From positions 6,975,141 through 7,039,140 of the forward strand of contig JAIOJX010000025.1 in assembly GCA_022376925.1 (NCBI GenBank): DNA of 64,000 nucleotides, given 5' to 3'. Origin of the DNA: Tragulus kanchil (lineage: Eukaryota; Chordata; Mammalia; Artiodactyla; Tragulidae). Positions 36,100 through 47,892 of this stretch are shown here, one piece after another. Under the pieces are notes generated by a model. That model ran no database searches and was not told where the DNA came from. It saw nothing but the letters and a program-made list of their open reading frames with translations. Numbering within the stretch: position 1 is the stretch's first letter; the number at the start of each line of letters is the position of its first letter. The position numbers and the translations under genes are program-made.

Positions 36100-36790
36100 T
36101 TCATTCTTAGAGCAGGCATCCAGTTCCCTGTAAGTTGCCTAGTTCCTACACTTACCTCCACTCTGCCAGCATCTCTCCTATATACCCCAAGTTTCTCAGT
36201 TCACCCCAGGACTATCAGAGAAGGCTCGGACTTCCATCTCTAATATACAATTGGGGCCTGTCTCACCTAGTGAGACTCAAGCTTTTCCAAAGGATAAACC
36301 TCTTCTCAAGTTCCAGAACATGGTCCCAATGACCTCAATCTAAATAATTACATACCTACCACTATTTCCTGTTCTTCCTCCTACGCAAGTATTTTTAGGA
36401 TCAGGCTATCATAAAACATGCATCTTCCAGACAGACCAATAATAGGGTACCCCTACAAAACTGTATTTCACAAATACATATTCAAACCATTTTAATGGTA
36501 GTAGGACTAGTGCCAGCAATGAATAAGCCCTGTGAAGCTGTCATTTGTTTTCTTAATTTCTTCTTGAGAGAACTGCCTATGTCAATGGGAATAAGACTTA
36601 GCAGTCTTCTGAAAATAATACCCATTTTTTACATAAGGTGATGAACCTTTCTGGCATCCTCTGTAAGCAGTTAGGCCTCACGACCTCCATGAGAAAGGTA
36701 ATTTTGGTATAAAGAAATAACATCCTGAATTAAAATGACAATACAGGAAAGAAGCCAGATAAGAAGATTGCAGAGAAAAGTAAATTTAAT
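36100..36790. other. Unassigned sequence
   Basis: No gene or repeat family recognised; the same sequence recurs at 37194-37879. Confidence 0.4.
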
Positions 36791-36964
36791 CAATAGCCAA
36801 GACATGGAAACAACCTAGGTGGATGGATGAATATAGAAATTCTGGTATATTGACATAGATATATATCCTGCCATTTGCAACAGCGTGGATGGATTTTGAA
36901 GGCATAATGCTAAGTGAAATAAGTCAGACAAAGAAAGACTAATACTGTATGATCTCACTTATAT

Positions 36965-37182
36965 GCGCCGGTTCAATCCCTGGCCTGGGAAGATCCCACA
37001 AGCAGTGGAGCGGCTGAACCGATGTGTCCAACTACCAAGTCAGAGCTCTGGAGCACATGTGCCTGGAGCCAGTGCTCTGCGACGAGAGAGGCCAGTGCAA
37101 TTGGAGGCCCACACAGGCCAAAGAACAAAGATGGATGGAAATAAATAAATGAAAGATCAATAGAAGTGACCAAAAAAAAAAA
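36965..37182 (+). mobile_element. tRNA-derived SINE, 5' truncated (duplicate)
   Basis: Second copy of the 35871 SINE with the same flanks, in tandem duplication 10. Confidence 0.85.
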
Positions 37183-38441
37183 TCACTTATATATTCATTC
37201 TTAGAGCAGGCATCCAGTTCCCTGTAAGTTGCCTAGTTCCTACACTTACCTCCACTCTGCCAGCATCTCTCCTATATACCCCAAGTTTCTCAGTTCACCC
37301 CAGGACTATCAGAGAAGGCTCGGACTTCCATCTCTAATATACAATTGGGGCCTGTCTCACCTAGTGAGACTCAAGCTTTTCCAAAGGATAAACCTCTTCT
37401 CAAGTTCCAGAACATGGTCCCAATGACCTCAATCTAAATAATTACATACCTACCACTATTTCCTGTTCTTCCTCCTACCGCAAGTATTTTTAGGATCAGG
37501 CTATCATAAAACATGCATCTTCCAGACAGACCAATAATAGGGTACCCCTACAAAACTGTATTTCACAAATACATATTCAAACCATTTTAATGGTAGTAGG
37601 ACTAGTGCCAGCAATGAATAAGCCCTGTGAAGCTGTCATTTGTTTTCTTAATTTCTTCTTGAGAGAACTGCCTATGTCAATGGGAATAAGACTTAGCAGT
37701 CTTCTGAAAATAATACCCATTTTTTACATAAGGTGATGAACCTTTCTGGCATCCTCTGTAAGCAGTTAGGCCTCACGACCTCCATGAGAAAGGTAATTTT
37801 GGTATAAAGAAATAACATCCTGAATTAAAATGACAATACAGGAAAGAAGCCAGATAAGAAGATTGCAGAGAAAGTAAATAATCAGTAACACTTGTAATTC
37901 ACATTGGGAGAAGAAAAGATCAAAATTAACATTACAAAAACTTGAGACCACAGCAGAAAGGACAAATTTGAGATACAGTCTCAGAGCACCAAGAAAAATG
38001 ATAAAAGAAATGAAAACCAAAGTAAATAGAGAAGAAAGATCCAAGTTAAGGGATTATATTTTTCCCTCAGGAAGAGACTAAAACAATTGGGAAAAAAATC
38101 AAACTTATAATTAAACAATCCTCTACATTTTAAAAAGAGTCCTGCTGTCTCAGATTAAAACAGCTCACCTACTTCCAGGAAAATCATTAGACACAGCCTG
38201 GTAAAATTTGTAAATCAAAATAATAAATAGAAAAAAAATCTTAAAAACTTCCAATCTGATGGAGGTAAAGGGAGAAGGGAAAGTCACACCAATTGATCTT
38301 ATTTTTTTTAATTTCTTCTTCTGTGCTAAAGGGAAAAAAGAGAAACATCTACAGTTTTTGAACAAGAACGAAATTTATAACCAACCAAGCTGTTTTTCAT
38401 GGGGAAGATAACAAAATGACATTCAAAAATGCACAGACTTG

Positions 38442-38732
38442 GGCTTCCCTGGTGGTCCAGTGGGTAAGGACACCGCCTTGCAGTGCAAGGGGCGCTGGTT
38501 CGATCCCTGGCCTGGGAAGATCCCACGTGCCACGGAGCGGCTGGACCGATGTGTCCAATTACCGAGCCGGAGCTCTGCAACAACAGAGGCCATCATGAGG
38601 AGGCCCACACGGCCAAAGAACAAAGATGGATGAAACTAGTCAAATGAAAGACCAGTGGAAGTGGCCCGCTGACCCTCTCCTCCCACCCCACAAAAATAAA
38701 AAAATAAATAAAAAAATCTTAAAAAAAAAAAA
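38442..38732 (+). mobile_element. tRNA-derived SINE (CHR/SINE2 type), degraded copy
   Basis: Same SINE as 39534-39821. This copy reads GAGGCCATCATGAGGAGGCC where the other reads GAGGCCACCGCGAGGGGAGGCC, and its tail differs. Confidence 0.88.
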
Positions 38733-39533
38733 CAGACTTGAAACATACTCCACAAACATCTTGGCTCAAAAAACCCAGAAAATAAGGAAATCATATATAA
38801 TAAGATTGATAAGTCCTTGCTGGAGTTAAATTCCAAATTGGCATCCTCTGTAAGCAGTTAGGCCTCACGACCTCCATGAGAAAGGTAATTTTGGTATAAA
38901 GAAATAACATCCTGAATTAAAATGACAATACAGGAAAGAAGCCAGATAAGAAGATTGCAGAGAAAGTAAATAATCAGTAACACTTGTAATTCACATTGGG
39001 AGAAGAAAAGATCAAAATTAACATTACAAAAACTTGAGACCACAGCAGAAAGGACAAATTTGAGATACAGTCTCAGAGCACCAAGAAAAATGATAAAAGA
39101 AATGAAAACCAAAGTAAATAGAGAAGAAAGATCCAAGTTAAGGGATTATATTTTTCCCTCAGGAAGAGACTAAAACAATTGGGAAAAAAATCAAACTTAT
39201 AATTAAACAATCCTCTACATTTTAAAAAGAGTCCTGCTGTCTCAGATTAAAACAGCTCACCTACTTCCAGGAAAATCATTAGACACAGCCTGGTAAAATT
39301 TGTAAATCAAAATAATAAATAGAAAAAAAATCTTAAAAACTTCCAATCTGATGGAGGTAAAGGGAGAAGGGAAAGTCACACCAATTGATCTTATTTTTTT
39401 TAATTTCTTCTTCTGTGCTAAAGGGAAAAAAGAGAAACATCTACAGTTTTTGAACAAGAACGAAATTTATAACCAACCAAGCTGTTTTTCATGGGGAAGA
39501 TAACAAAATGACATTCAAAAATGCACAGACTTG

Positions 39534-39821
39534 GGCTTCCCTGGTGGTCCAGTGGGTAAGGACACCGCCTTGCAGTGCAAGGGGCGCTGGTTCGATCCCT
39601 GGCCTGGGAAGATCCCACGTGCCACGGAGCGGCTGGACCGATGTGTCCAATTACCGAGCCGGAGCTCTGCAACAACAGAGGCCACCGCGAGGGGAGGCCC
39701 ACACGGGCCAAAGAACAAAGATGGATGAAACTAGTCAAATGAAAGACCAGTGGAAGTGGCCCGCTGACCCCTCTCCCTCCCCACCCCCGTCAAAATAAAT
39801 AATAAATAAATGTTTAAAAAA
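39534..39821 (+). mobile_element. tRNA-derived SINE (CHR/SINE2 type) with perfect 17-base TSD
   Basis: Begins GGCTTCCCTGGTGGTCCAGT, carries the B-box-like GGTTCGATCCCTGG, and ends in an AATAAATAAATG tail plus poly(A). The target-site duplication AAAAATGCACAGACTTG is perfect at 39517-39533 and 39822-39838. Confidence 0.93.
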
Positions 39822-39938
39822 AAAAATGCACAGACTTGAAACATACTCCACAAACATCTTGGCTCAAAAAACCCAGAAAATAAGGAAATCATATATAATA
39901 AGATTGATAAGTCCTTGCTGGAGTTAAATTCCAAATTC

Positions 39939-40990
39939 AGAAATTTAGTTAGATTATCTGTAATCAAGAAGATTCTCCTCTCTAGGGGTAAATTTTGTCT
40001 CTGAGTTCCTCTTCATTCATTTATTAAACAATTTCTAAGCACCTCCTTTGTGCCAGGCACTGCACTGGGCCCTAAGAAAATTACTTCCCTGAAAAACCTG
40101 GCAGTCTACTATTTCACTTCTGTTCATTTCTCAATAGAAAAGATCATTCTTGGGTCACATTCTTTATACTACATTAATCACGAATCTCTTCTCACATCTG
40201 CTGTCCACTTAAATAACAATGCTATTATGTTCTAGCAGCTTTATGATAGTTAAAATTCTTCTGTGCCAGAATTATTCTATGAAAGATCTTCAGTTTCTCC
40301 TTCACAGAAGCAGAATTACGCAGGGCAAAATAATTGTCACTTTCACTGCTAAGAAACTTAGATAATGACTTTCTCCCTCTTTAAACATCGTATTAATCAA
40401 CAGAGTCATTTTAACTTTTTAACTTTAAAATGCATATATTATTTGTCATCAAACACATTTTCATATAGTCTTATATCCAAGAGTCAGGGTTGTTTGTGTT
40501 GACTATCCTTAAAATTAACTCTTACAGCAAGTAAGTACATGCAAATATTTCGAGTTCACAGGGGGCCTTAACCGATCTTGGCTTTGTTACCCTCTCCTTT
40601 AGCATCCTTTCCTCAATCAAACAAGAGCTTGTTTCCAAGACTTGGAATATTTTCATTTCAGGGATCTTTCTCTCTCCCAGTCTTGCACTGGAGGTGGCAC
40701 ACATCTAAACAAATGGAAAAGAAATACCAGAATAGTATGGAATAAAGTGTTTAAATGCTTTTAGAAAATTAATGGCACAGAAAGATAAAGATTATTTTCA
40801 AAGTTCAAATTCAATTTCACAAATCCCTCTTCTTTTGACAACAATTTGACTGACTGCCCAAATATTCTTTGTGCCCAAAATTTAGGTCTATAAATTATGT
40901 CTAACACATTCAATGTGAAATATTCCGCTGCCATTAAATAATATTTAATTAAATACTGATATTTATATTAAATAGATTTATATAGAACTG
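39939..40990. other. Repeat-poor, unassigned stretch
   Basis: No repeat family recognised. It contains the exon-like segment at 40526-40704 on the minus strand. Confidence 0.4.
40526..40704 (-). other. Exon-like open segment (speculative)
   Basis: On the minus strand, the pyrimidine-rich tract and AG (TTCTTTTCCATTTGTTTAG) end immediately before an ATG at 40704. The frame stays open for 179 bases to a plausible donor GCT|GTAAGA (GT at 40524-40525). The encoded ~59 residues are polar and Lys/Glu-rich; I do not recognise them. Open frames of this size occur by chance, so this is only a candidate. Confidence 0.22.
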
Positions 40991-41002
40991 AAAACAACAT
41001 GG

Positions 41003-43008
41003 AGGGGGGAGCCAAGATGGTGGAGGAATGAGGGGAAGATTTCACCAGCTCCCCAACAGAATCACCAGAACTAATCAAGAAATGAAACACCACCAACAAA
41101 CCAGCCGCTAGACGACAGAAGAACTCCTTAGGCCTGCGAGGGTCGAAGAGGGTACAGCCAGAACTTTCCCGAAGCTACTGCTTTGAGAACCCTCTATCCT
41201 AACCCCCACGCCGGAGAGTGCGCTAGCAGTGCCCTAAAAGGGAGCCTGAGTGGAGCGTCGGGGGAGAGAGGGCAGCGCTCAGCGCGAAAATTCCAAGAAT
41301 CCGGCCGGATCGCCGGCAGAAATTAAAAGACACTGCGAAGATAGGATGCTGGAGCACGGCCAGGCTGAACGCAATTGGGAAGTTCCCCGCGGAGTGCTGC
41401 CTGGAGACCTGGAGCCGGAAGGGAGCGCCCAGTGCGAAAATCGCGCCACTTGGCTGGGCGAAAATCGCGATTTTCCGCCTGGCACCAGGTAAGTTCAAAC
41501 TCACCTAGTGGAGGACTTGCTGAACGGAGAGGGGAAGTCGCCCACGGATTGCTGATCAGGGACCGGGCTCAAGCCAGACGGGAAAGCTTGTGCCTGCCTT
41601 TGGGACTTGGACGCATAACCGGCAGTGCGCGTGCGCCAGTGGCGGAGGAGCTCGTGCACCCCCATAGCTACACCTGCAGCGGAGGAAGCCGGGAGAAGGG
41701 CAGGTATTGGAGGCTACCGGCGGGTGCGCGGCAGAGCCGGGGCGCCCCCCTCCAACAGGGGACTGCGTGCGCCGCGGCACCCCCAACGGACTGGAATCAG
41801 CCCACCACCCCAGCCAGCACCCAAGCTTGCAGCAATGCCTTTATTTTGCTGAAAACAAAAACAGAAACCATAGAAACCGGTGCCATAAGGGAAAGGCTAC
41901 ATTATCAAGACAACACCATCGAGAGCAGATTGGCTTCCACCAGACAGATGAGAAGATAAAAGCCAGGGGCAGTATTTAGCTTTTTTTTTTTGTTTGGTTA
42001 TTTGCTGTGGACGGTTCTGTTTGTTTGTTTGTACGGTCAGGCTTTTTTTTGTTTTTTTTTGTTTTTTTTTGTCTCTCTTATTAAGCTTTTCTTCCCTTCT
42101 CAATTTTTTAATTTCCTTTTCTTCTTTTCTTTTTTTTGATTTTTAATTTTTTTTTTAATTTTAATTCTTGGAAACTTCTAATTTTCTTTCCTCTTTGCCA
42201 CTGCTTCCTCCCTCTATGTTCTAACTGTAAAACTTTCTCCTATCTACCACCATCCTCTAGATAAATATTTCCCACCTTCCTGTCTCCACTGTTCTCTTCC
42301 AGCTACACTAAACAATACAACACACTAATCTGGGCTATGTAACCCTATAAAATCTTTCCAAGACGAATCTATTCCTTCTCATTACCCATACACTCTCCTC
42401 CTCCTCACCCCCATCACATGTCTTAGTTAAAAATTGCTTTCAATGAAATAGTCAAAGCCAGGATCTTTCCCTGGATCTATTTTTCCAGGTACTATTTTAA
42501 TTAATTCAGAGCTTAACGGGCAAGTGTCATCTTTGATTGCGTCATTTGCCAGAAAAATTTCCTATGCTTTATCTCTGTAAGACTGGTTTGGTGTGGTTAT
42601 TGCTGTGTATGTATGTATATCTTACGACTATGTTAGAAAACATATGCATGCTTTCATGACTGTCACCCATCAGGGATACATCTCTTGTTCCTCAGATGCT
42701 AGTATTTGAAATAATATCTTGGAACACCGTAGCAAACCAGACATAGAGCCTACACCCCGTGAACAGACATCAAACCAAGGATCCTTGGAGTGGAAGCCCT
42801 GATTGCAAGACCCCACACTATCAAAGAACATACAACACTAGAAACTATTCACCTGTAAACAAGACCTAACACCACCCAAGACACAAACCTCTGAACCCTT
42901 CTAGAAGGTCAGAAACCCAAAGGAAGGGAGAATTCACCCAAAAAGCCTGATGGGAAAAAGAACTCCATACACACAGACCCACAAAAAGAAACAAAAATTA
43001 ACCTAATA
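41003..43008 (+). promoter_or_regulatory. L1 5' UTR / internal promoter region
   Basis: The first ~900 bases are rich in CpG, unlike the surrounding DNA; 41975-42180 is T-rich. L1 elements carry an internal promoter here. Visible candidates: E2F-like motifs GCGCGAAA (41282-41289), GTGCGAAA (41432-41439) and GGGCGAAA (41456-41463); the perfect 14-base palindrome AAAATCGCGATTTT (41461-41474); and the perfect splice-donor consensus CAG|GTAAGT (41486-41494). A 194-codon frame (41375-41959) reflects the GC richness and is not recognised as a protein. Confidence 0.75.
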
Positions 43009-44796
43009 ATGAAACGACAGAGAAACATTGCACAGATGAAGGACCAAGCTAGAGAAACACAGCTTCAAATGACAGAGGAGGAGATAGACAAATTATCTGA
43101 AAGAGAATTCAGAGAAGCTATAATAACGAGGATGCAAAACACTGAAAACAGAATATTAGAGGCTATTAGTGCATTGAGAAGAGACATGCAAGAAATGAAA
43201 AATATGCAAATAGAGACCACCAACTCAATTGCTGAACTCAAAAATACTATAGAAGGTCTCAACAGTAGAGTATTGCAGGCAGAAGAATAGATAAGTGAGC
43301 TGGAAAACAGAATGGTGGAAATAACTGCTGAAGAACAGAACAAAGCCGAAAGAATTAAAAGAACTGAGGACAGCATTAAAGACCTGTGGGACAATATCAA
43401 ATGCACCAACATTAGAATTATAGGATTTCCAGAGGAGGAAGAGGGGAAGAAAGGCTATGAAAAAAATTCTTGAAGAGGTTATAGTTGAAAACTTCCTCAG
43501 CATGGGAAAGGAAATGGTCAACCAAGTCCAAGAAGCACAGAGTTCCATACAGGATAAATCCCAGAAGAAACACACCAAGACACATTCTAATCAAGCTAAC
43601 ACAGACTAAATATAAAGACAGAACACTTAAAGCAGCTAGGAACAAACAACAAATAACATACAAAGGAAACCCCATATGTCTAACTGCGGATCTTTCAACC
43701 TGTGTATGTATGTATATCTTACGACTATGTTAGAAAACATATGCATGCTTTCATGACTGTCACCCATCAGGGATACATCTCTTGTTCCTCAGATGCTAGT
43801 ATTTGAAATAATATCTTGGAACACCGTAGCAAACCAGACATAGAGCCTACACCCCGTGAACAGACATCAAACCAAGGATCCTTGGAGTGGAAGCCCTGAT
43901 TGCAAGACCCCACACTATCAAAGAACATACAACACTAGAAACTATTCACCTGTAAACAAGACCTAACACCACCCAAGACACAAACCTCTGAACCCTTCTA
44001 GAAGGTCAGAAACCCAAAGGAAGGGAGAATTCACCCAAAAAGCCTGATGGGAAAAAGAACTCCATACACACAGACCCACAAAAAGAAACAAAAATTAACC
44101 TAATAATGAAACGACAGAGAAACATTGCACAGATGAAGGACCAAGCTAGAGAAACACAGCTTCAAATGACAGAGGAGGAGATAGACAAATTATCTGAAAG
44201 AGAATTCAGAGAAGCTATAATAACGAGGATGCAAAACACTGAAAACAGAATATTAGAGGCTATTAGTGCATTGAGAAGAGACATGCAAGAAATGAAAAAT
44301 ATGCAAATAGAGACCACCAACTCAATTGCTGAACTCAAAAATACTATAGAAGGTCTCAACAGTAGAGTATTGCAGGCAGAAGAATAGATAAGTGAGCTGG
44401 AAAACAGAATGGTGGAAATAACTGCTGAAGAACAGAACAAAGCCGAAAGAATTAAAAGAACTGAGGACAGCATTAAAGACCTGTGGGACAATATCAAATG
44501 CACCAACATTAGAATTATAGGATTTCCAGAGGAGGAAGAGGGGAAGAAAGGCTATGAAAAAAATTCTTGAAGAGGTTATAGTTGAAAACTTCCTCAGCAT
44601 GGGAAAGGAAATGGTCAACCAAGTCCAAGAAGCACAGAGTTCCATACAGGATAAATCCCAGAAGAAACACACCAAGACACATTCTAATCAAGCTAACACA
44701 GACTAAATATAAAGACAGAACACTTAAAGCAGCTAGGAACAAACAACAAATAACATACAAAGGAAACCCCATATGTCTAACTGCGGATCTTTCAAC
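42603..44796. repeat. Tandem duplication 12 (offset 1097)
   Basis: Bases 42603-43699 are repeated at 43700-44796. I noticed no differences between the copies. The unit spans the end of the L1 5' UTR and most of ORF1; the junction falls inside ORF1 between ATCTTTCAAC and CTGTGTATG. Confidence 0.93.
43009..43699 (+). pseudogene. L1 ORF1 N-terminal part (duplicate, cut at junction)
   Basis: The same ORF1 start as at 44106, with the same TAG (43288-43290) and the same frameshift, ending at the tandem duplication 12 junction. Shared lesions show that these were present before the sequence was duplicated, or that both copies derive from the same reads. Confidence 0.85.
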
Positions 44797-44998
44797 AGAA
44801 ATCCTGCAGGCCAGAAGAGAATGGCAAGACACATTTAAACAGCTAAAAGAGAATAACCTCCAACCAAGAATTCTCTACTCAGCAAGAATCTCATTCGGAA
44901 TTGATGGTGAAGTCAAAAGCTTCACAGACAAACAAAAGCTAAAAGATTTCTGTACCACAAAGCCAGCCCTACAACAAGTGTTAAAGGTCCTGATATAG
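44106..44998 (+). pseudogene. L1 ORF1 (complete span, broken)
   Basis: ORF1 encodes the L1 RNA-binding trimeric protein. The N-terminal coiled-coil part is readable from ATG 44106 for 93 codons (Leu/Glu/Lys-rich heptads) to an in-frame TAG at 44385-44387, where the family has an Arg codon. The frame resumes, then is lost by a single-base insertion near 44562 (A run), and the C-terminal RNA-binding part is open to the stop at 44996-44998 (motifs RREWQDTFKQLKE and KPALQQVLK). The partial 5' duplicate is at 43009-43699. One nonsense and one frameshift mutation make it non-functional as written. Confidence 0.85.
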
Positions 44999-45056
44999 CC
45001 AATAAATACAAGAGTAAGAGAAGTCCTACAAATCAAACCCCCAAACTTCTAAGAAG

Positions 45057-46439
45057 ATGACAATAGAAACATTCGTATCAATAATTACTTTGAATGTAAA
45101 GGGACTAAATGCTCCAACCAAACGACACAGGCTGGCTGAATGGATCCAGAAACATGATCCATATATATACTGTTTACAAGAGATCCACTTTAGACCTAGA
45201 GATACTCATAGACTGAAAGTGAGAGGCTGGAAAAAGATATTCGATGCAAATGGAAATTAAAAGAAAGCTGGGGTAGCAATCCTCATATCAGACAAAATAG
45301 ATTTTAAAGTAAAGAAGATCCTAAGAGACAAGGCAGGTCACTACATCATGATTAAGGGATCTATCCAAGAGGAAGACATAACAGTCATGAATATCTACAC
45401 ACCCAACACAGGGGCACCTCAATACATAAGACAGATACTTTCAGACATAAAAGAAGAAATCAATAATAACACAATAATAGATAGTAGGAGACCTTAACAC
45501 TCCTCTCACACCAATGGACAGATCATCCAAACAGAAAATTAATAAAGAAACACAAGCCTTAAATGCCACACTAGAAAAGATGGACCTCATCGATGTCTTT
45601 AGGACGTTCCATCCAAAAGCAGAAGAATACTTTCTTCTCAAGTGCTCACGGAACATTCTCCAAGATAGACCACATCTTGGGCCATAAATCAAACCTCAGT
45701 CAATTCAAGAAAACTGAAATAACATCAACCATCTTCTCGAACCACAATGCAATGAGACTAGAGATCAACTACAGGGAAAAAAAACGCTAAAAACACAAAC
45801 ACATGGAGATTAAATAACACATTCCTAAAAAACCAACTAATCACTGAGGAAATCAAAGGAGAAATTTAAAAATTCCTAGAAGAATATGACAATGAACATA
45901 CAACCGTGCAAAACCTATGGGATACCACAAAAGCAGTTCTAAAAGGGAAATTTATAGCAATACAATCCTACCTCAAGAAACTAGGAAAATATGAAGCAGA
46001 TGACCTAACCCTCCACTTAAAACAATTGGAGAAAGAAGAACAAAAACACCCCAAAGCCAGCAGAAGAAGAGAAATTATAAAGACTAGAGCAGAAATAAAT
46101 GAGAAAGAAATGAAAGAAACTATAATAAAGATAAATAAAACAAAAAGATGGTTCTTTGAAAAGGTAAACAAAATTGACAAGCCACTGGCCAGACTCATTA
46201 AGAAAAAGAGAGAAAAGAATCAGATCACCAAAATCAAAAATGAAAAAGGAGAGATTACAACACAGAATGCAGAAATCCAAAGGATTCTAAGAGACTATTA
46301 TGAACAACTGTATGGCAACAAACTGGACAACCTGGAAGAAACGAACAGTTTCTTGGGGAAGATTAATCTCCCAAGACTGAGCCAGGAAGAAACAGAAACT
46401 TTGAACAACTCAATCATATCACAAGCTCAGAAATCGAAT
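45057..46439 (+). pseudogene. L1 ORF2: endonuclease domain and linker (broken)
   Basis: Begins at ATG 45057 about 60 bases after the ORF1 stop, the usual L1 spacing. The endonuclease domain starts with the LNVKGLNAPTKRHRLAEWI block and has the catalytic-region LQEIH segment (residues ~40-45). A stop TAA at 45258-45260 replaces a Gln codon. Further frameshifts occur near 45481 (an extra TAGA in the GTAGGAGACCTTAAC region) and near 45600-45630, after which the SSAHGTFSKIDHILGHKS and SNHNAMRLEINY blocks are readable. The linker (45906-46445) is Lys/Glu-rich and open. Confidence 0.85.
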
Positions 46440-47892
46440 TTGTGATTAAAAATCTACCCGAAAATAAAAGCCCAGGGCCAGATGGCTTCACAGGCGAATT
46501 CTACCAAACATTTAAAGAAGAGCTAATGCCTGTCCTTCTAAAACTCTTTCAAAAAATTGCACAGGAAGGAAAACTCCCAAACACATTCTACGAGGCCACC
46601 ATCACCCTGATACCCAAACCAGGCAAAGACAACACAAAAAAGGAAAATTATAGGCCAATTTCACTGATGAACTTCAATGACAAGATCCTCAACAAAATCC
46701 TAGCAAACAGAATTCAGCAACACATCAAGAAACTCATACATCACGATCAAGTCGGGTTCATCCCAGGCATGCAAGGATTCTTCAACATCAATCAATGTGA
46801 TACATCATATCAACAAACTGAGAGACAAAAATCACATGATCATCTCAATAATTGCAGAAAAAGCCTTCGACAAAGGAGAAATTTAAAAATTCCTAGAAGA
46901 ATATGACAATGAACATACAACCGTGCAAAACCTATGGGATACCACAAAAGCAGTTCTAAAAGGGAAATTTATAGCAATACAATCCTACCTCAAGAAACTA
47001 GGAAAATATGAAGCAGATGACCTAACCCTCCACTTAAAACAATTGGAGAAAGAAGAACAAAAACACCCCAAAGCCAGCAGAAGAAGAGAAATTATAAAGA
47101 CTAGAGCAGAAATAAATGAGAAAGAAATGAAAGAAACTATAATAAAGATAAATAAAACAAAAAGATGGTTCTTTGAAAAGGTAAACAAAATTGACAAGCC
47201 ACTGGCCAGACTCATTAAGAAAAAGTGAGATTAGAATCAGATCACCAAAATCAAAAATGAAAAAGGAGAGATTACAACACAGAATGCAGAAATCCAAAGG
47301 ATTCTAAGAGACTATTATGAACAACTGTATGGCAACAAACTGGACAACCTGGAAGAAACGAACAGTTTCTTGGGGAAGATTAATCTCCCAAGACTGAGCC
47401 AGGAAGAAACAGAAACTTTGAACAACTCAATCATATCACAAGCTCAGAAATCGAATTTGTGATTAAAAATCTACCCGAAAATAAAAGCCCAGGGCCAGAT
47501 GGCTTCACAGGCGAATTCTACCAAACATTTAAAGAAGAGCTAATGCCTGTCCTTCTAAAACTCTTTCAAAAAATTGCACAGGAAGGAAAACTCCCAAACA
47601 CATTCTACGAGGCCACCATCACCCTGATACCCAAACCAGGCAAAGACAACACAAAAAAGGAAAATTATAGGCCAATTTCACTGATGAACTTCAATGACAA
47701 GATCCTCAACAAAATCCTAGCAAACAGAATTCAGCAACACATCAAGAAACTCATACATCACGATCAAGTCGGGTTCATCCCAGGCATGCAAGGATTCTTC
47801 AACATCAATCAATGTGATACATCATATCAACAAACTGAGAGACAAAAATCACATGATCATCTCAATAATTGCAGAAAAAGCCTTCGACAAAG
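45854..47892. repeat. Tandem duplication 13 (offset 1017)
   Basis: Bases 45854-46870 are repeated at 46871-47890. The junction shares CAAAGGA. The copies differ at one place (AGAGAAAAGAATC versus GTGAGATTAGAATC, 46209/47226), which introduces a stop in the right copy. Confidence 0.93.
46442..46870 (+). pseudogene. L1 ORF2 reverse transcriptase, N-terminal part (left duplicate)
   Basis: Open from 46442 through the [13 protein letters not shown] and LIPKPGKD motifs to an eight-base deletion near 46790 (TTCAACATCAATCAATG, where the 18-kb copy has TTCAATATCCGCAAATCAATG). This shifts the frame. It ends at the tandem duplication 13 junction. Confidence 0.85.

Larger units (their letters stand above)
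35697..37879. repeat. Tandem duplication 10 (offset 1094)
   Basis: Bases 35697-36790 are repeated at 36791-37879. The left copy ends with GAGAAAAGTAAATTTAAT where the right copy reads GAGAAAGTAAATAATCAG. The last ~130 bases of the unit are present a third time through tandem duplication 11. Confidence 0.92.
37747..39938. repeat. Tandem duplication 11 (offset 1092)
   Basis: Bases 37747-38838 are repeated at 38839-39938. The SINE near the end of the left copy is degraded: its A-rich tail is different and its 3' target-site duplication has lost TGCA relative to the right copy. Confidence 0.92.

Noticed and set aside
43065..44675. 115- and 117-codon minus-strand frames with hydrophobic, membrane-like residues
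   Set aside because: Antisense shadows of the Lys/Glu-rich L1 ORF1; A-rich sense sequence gives Phe/Leu/Ser-rich antisense translations.
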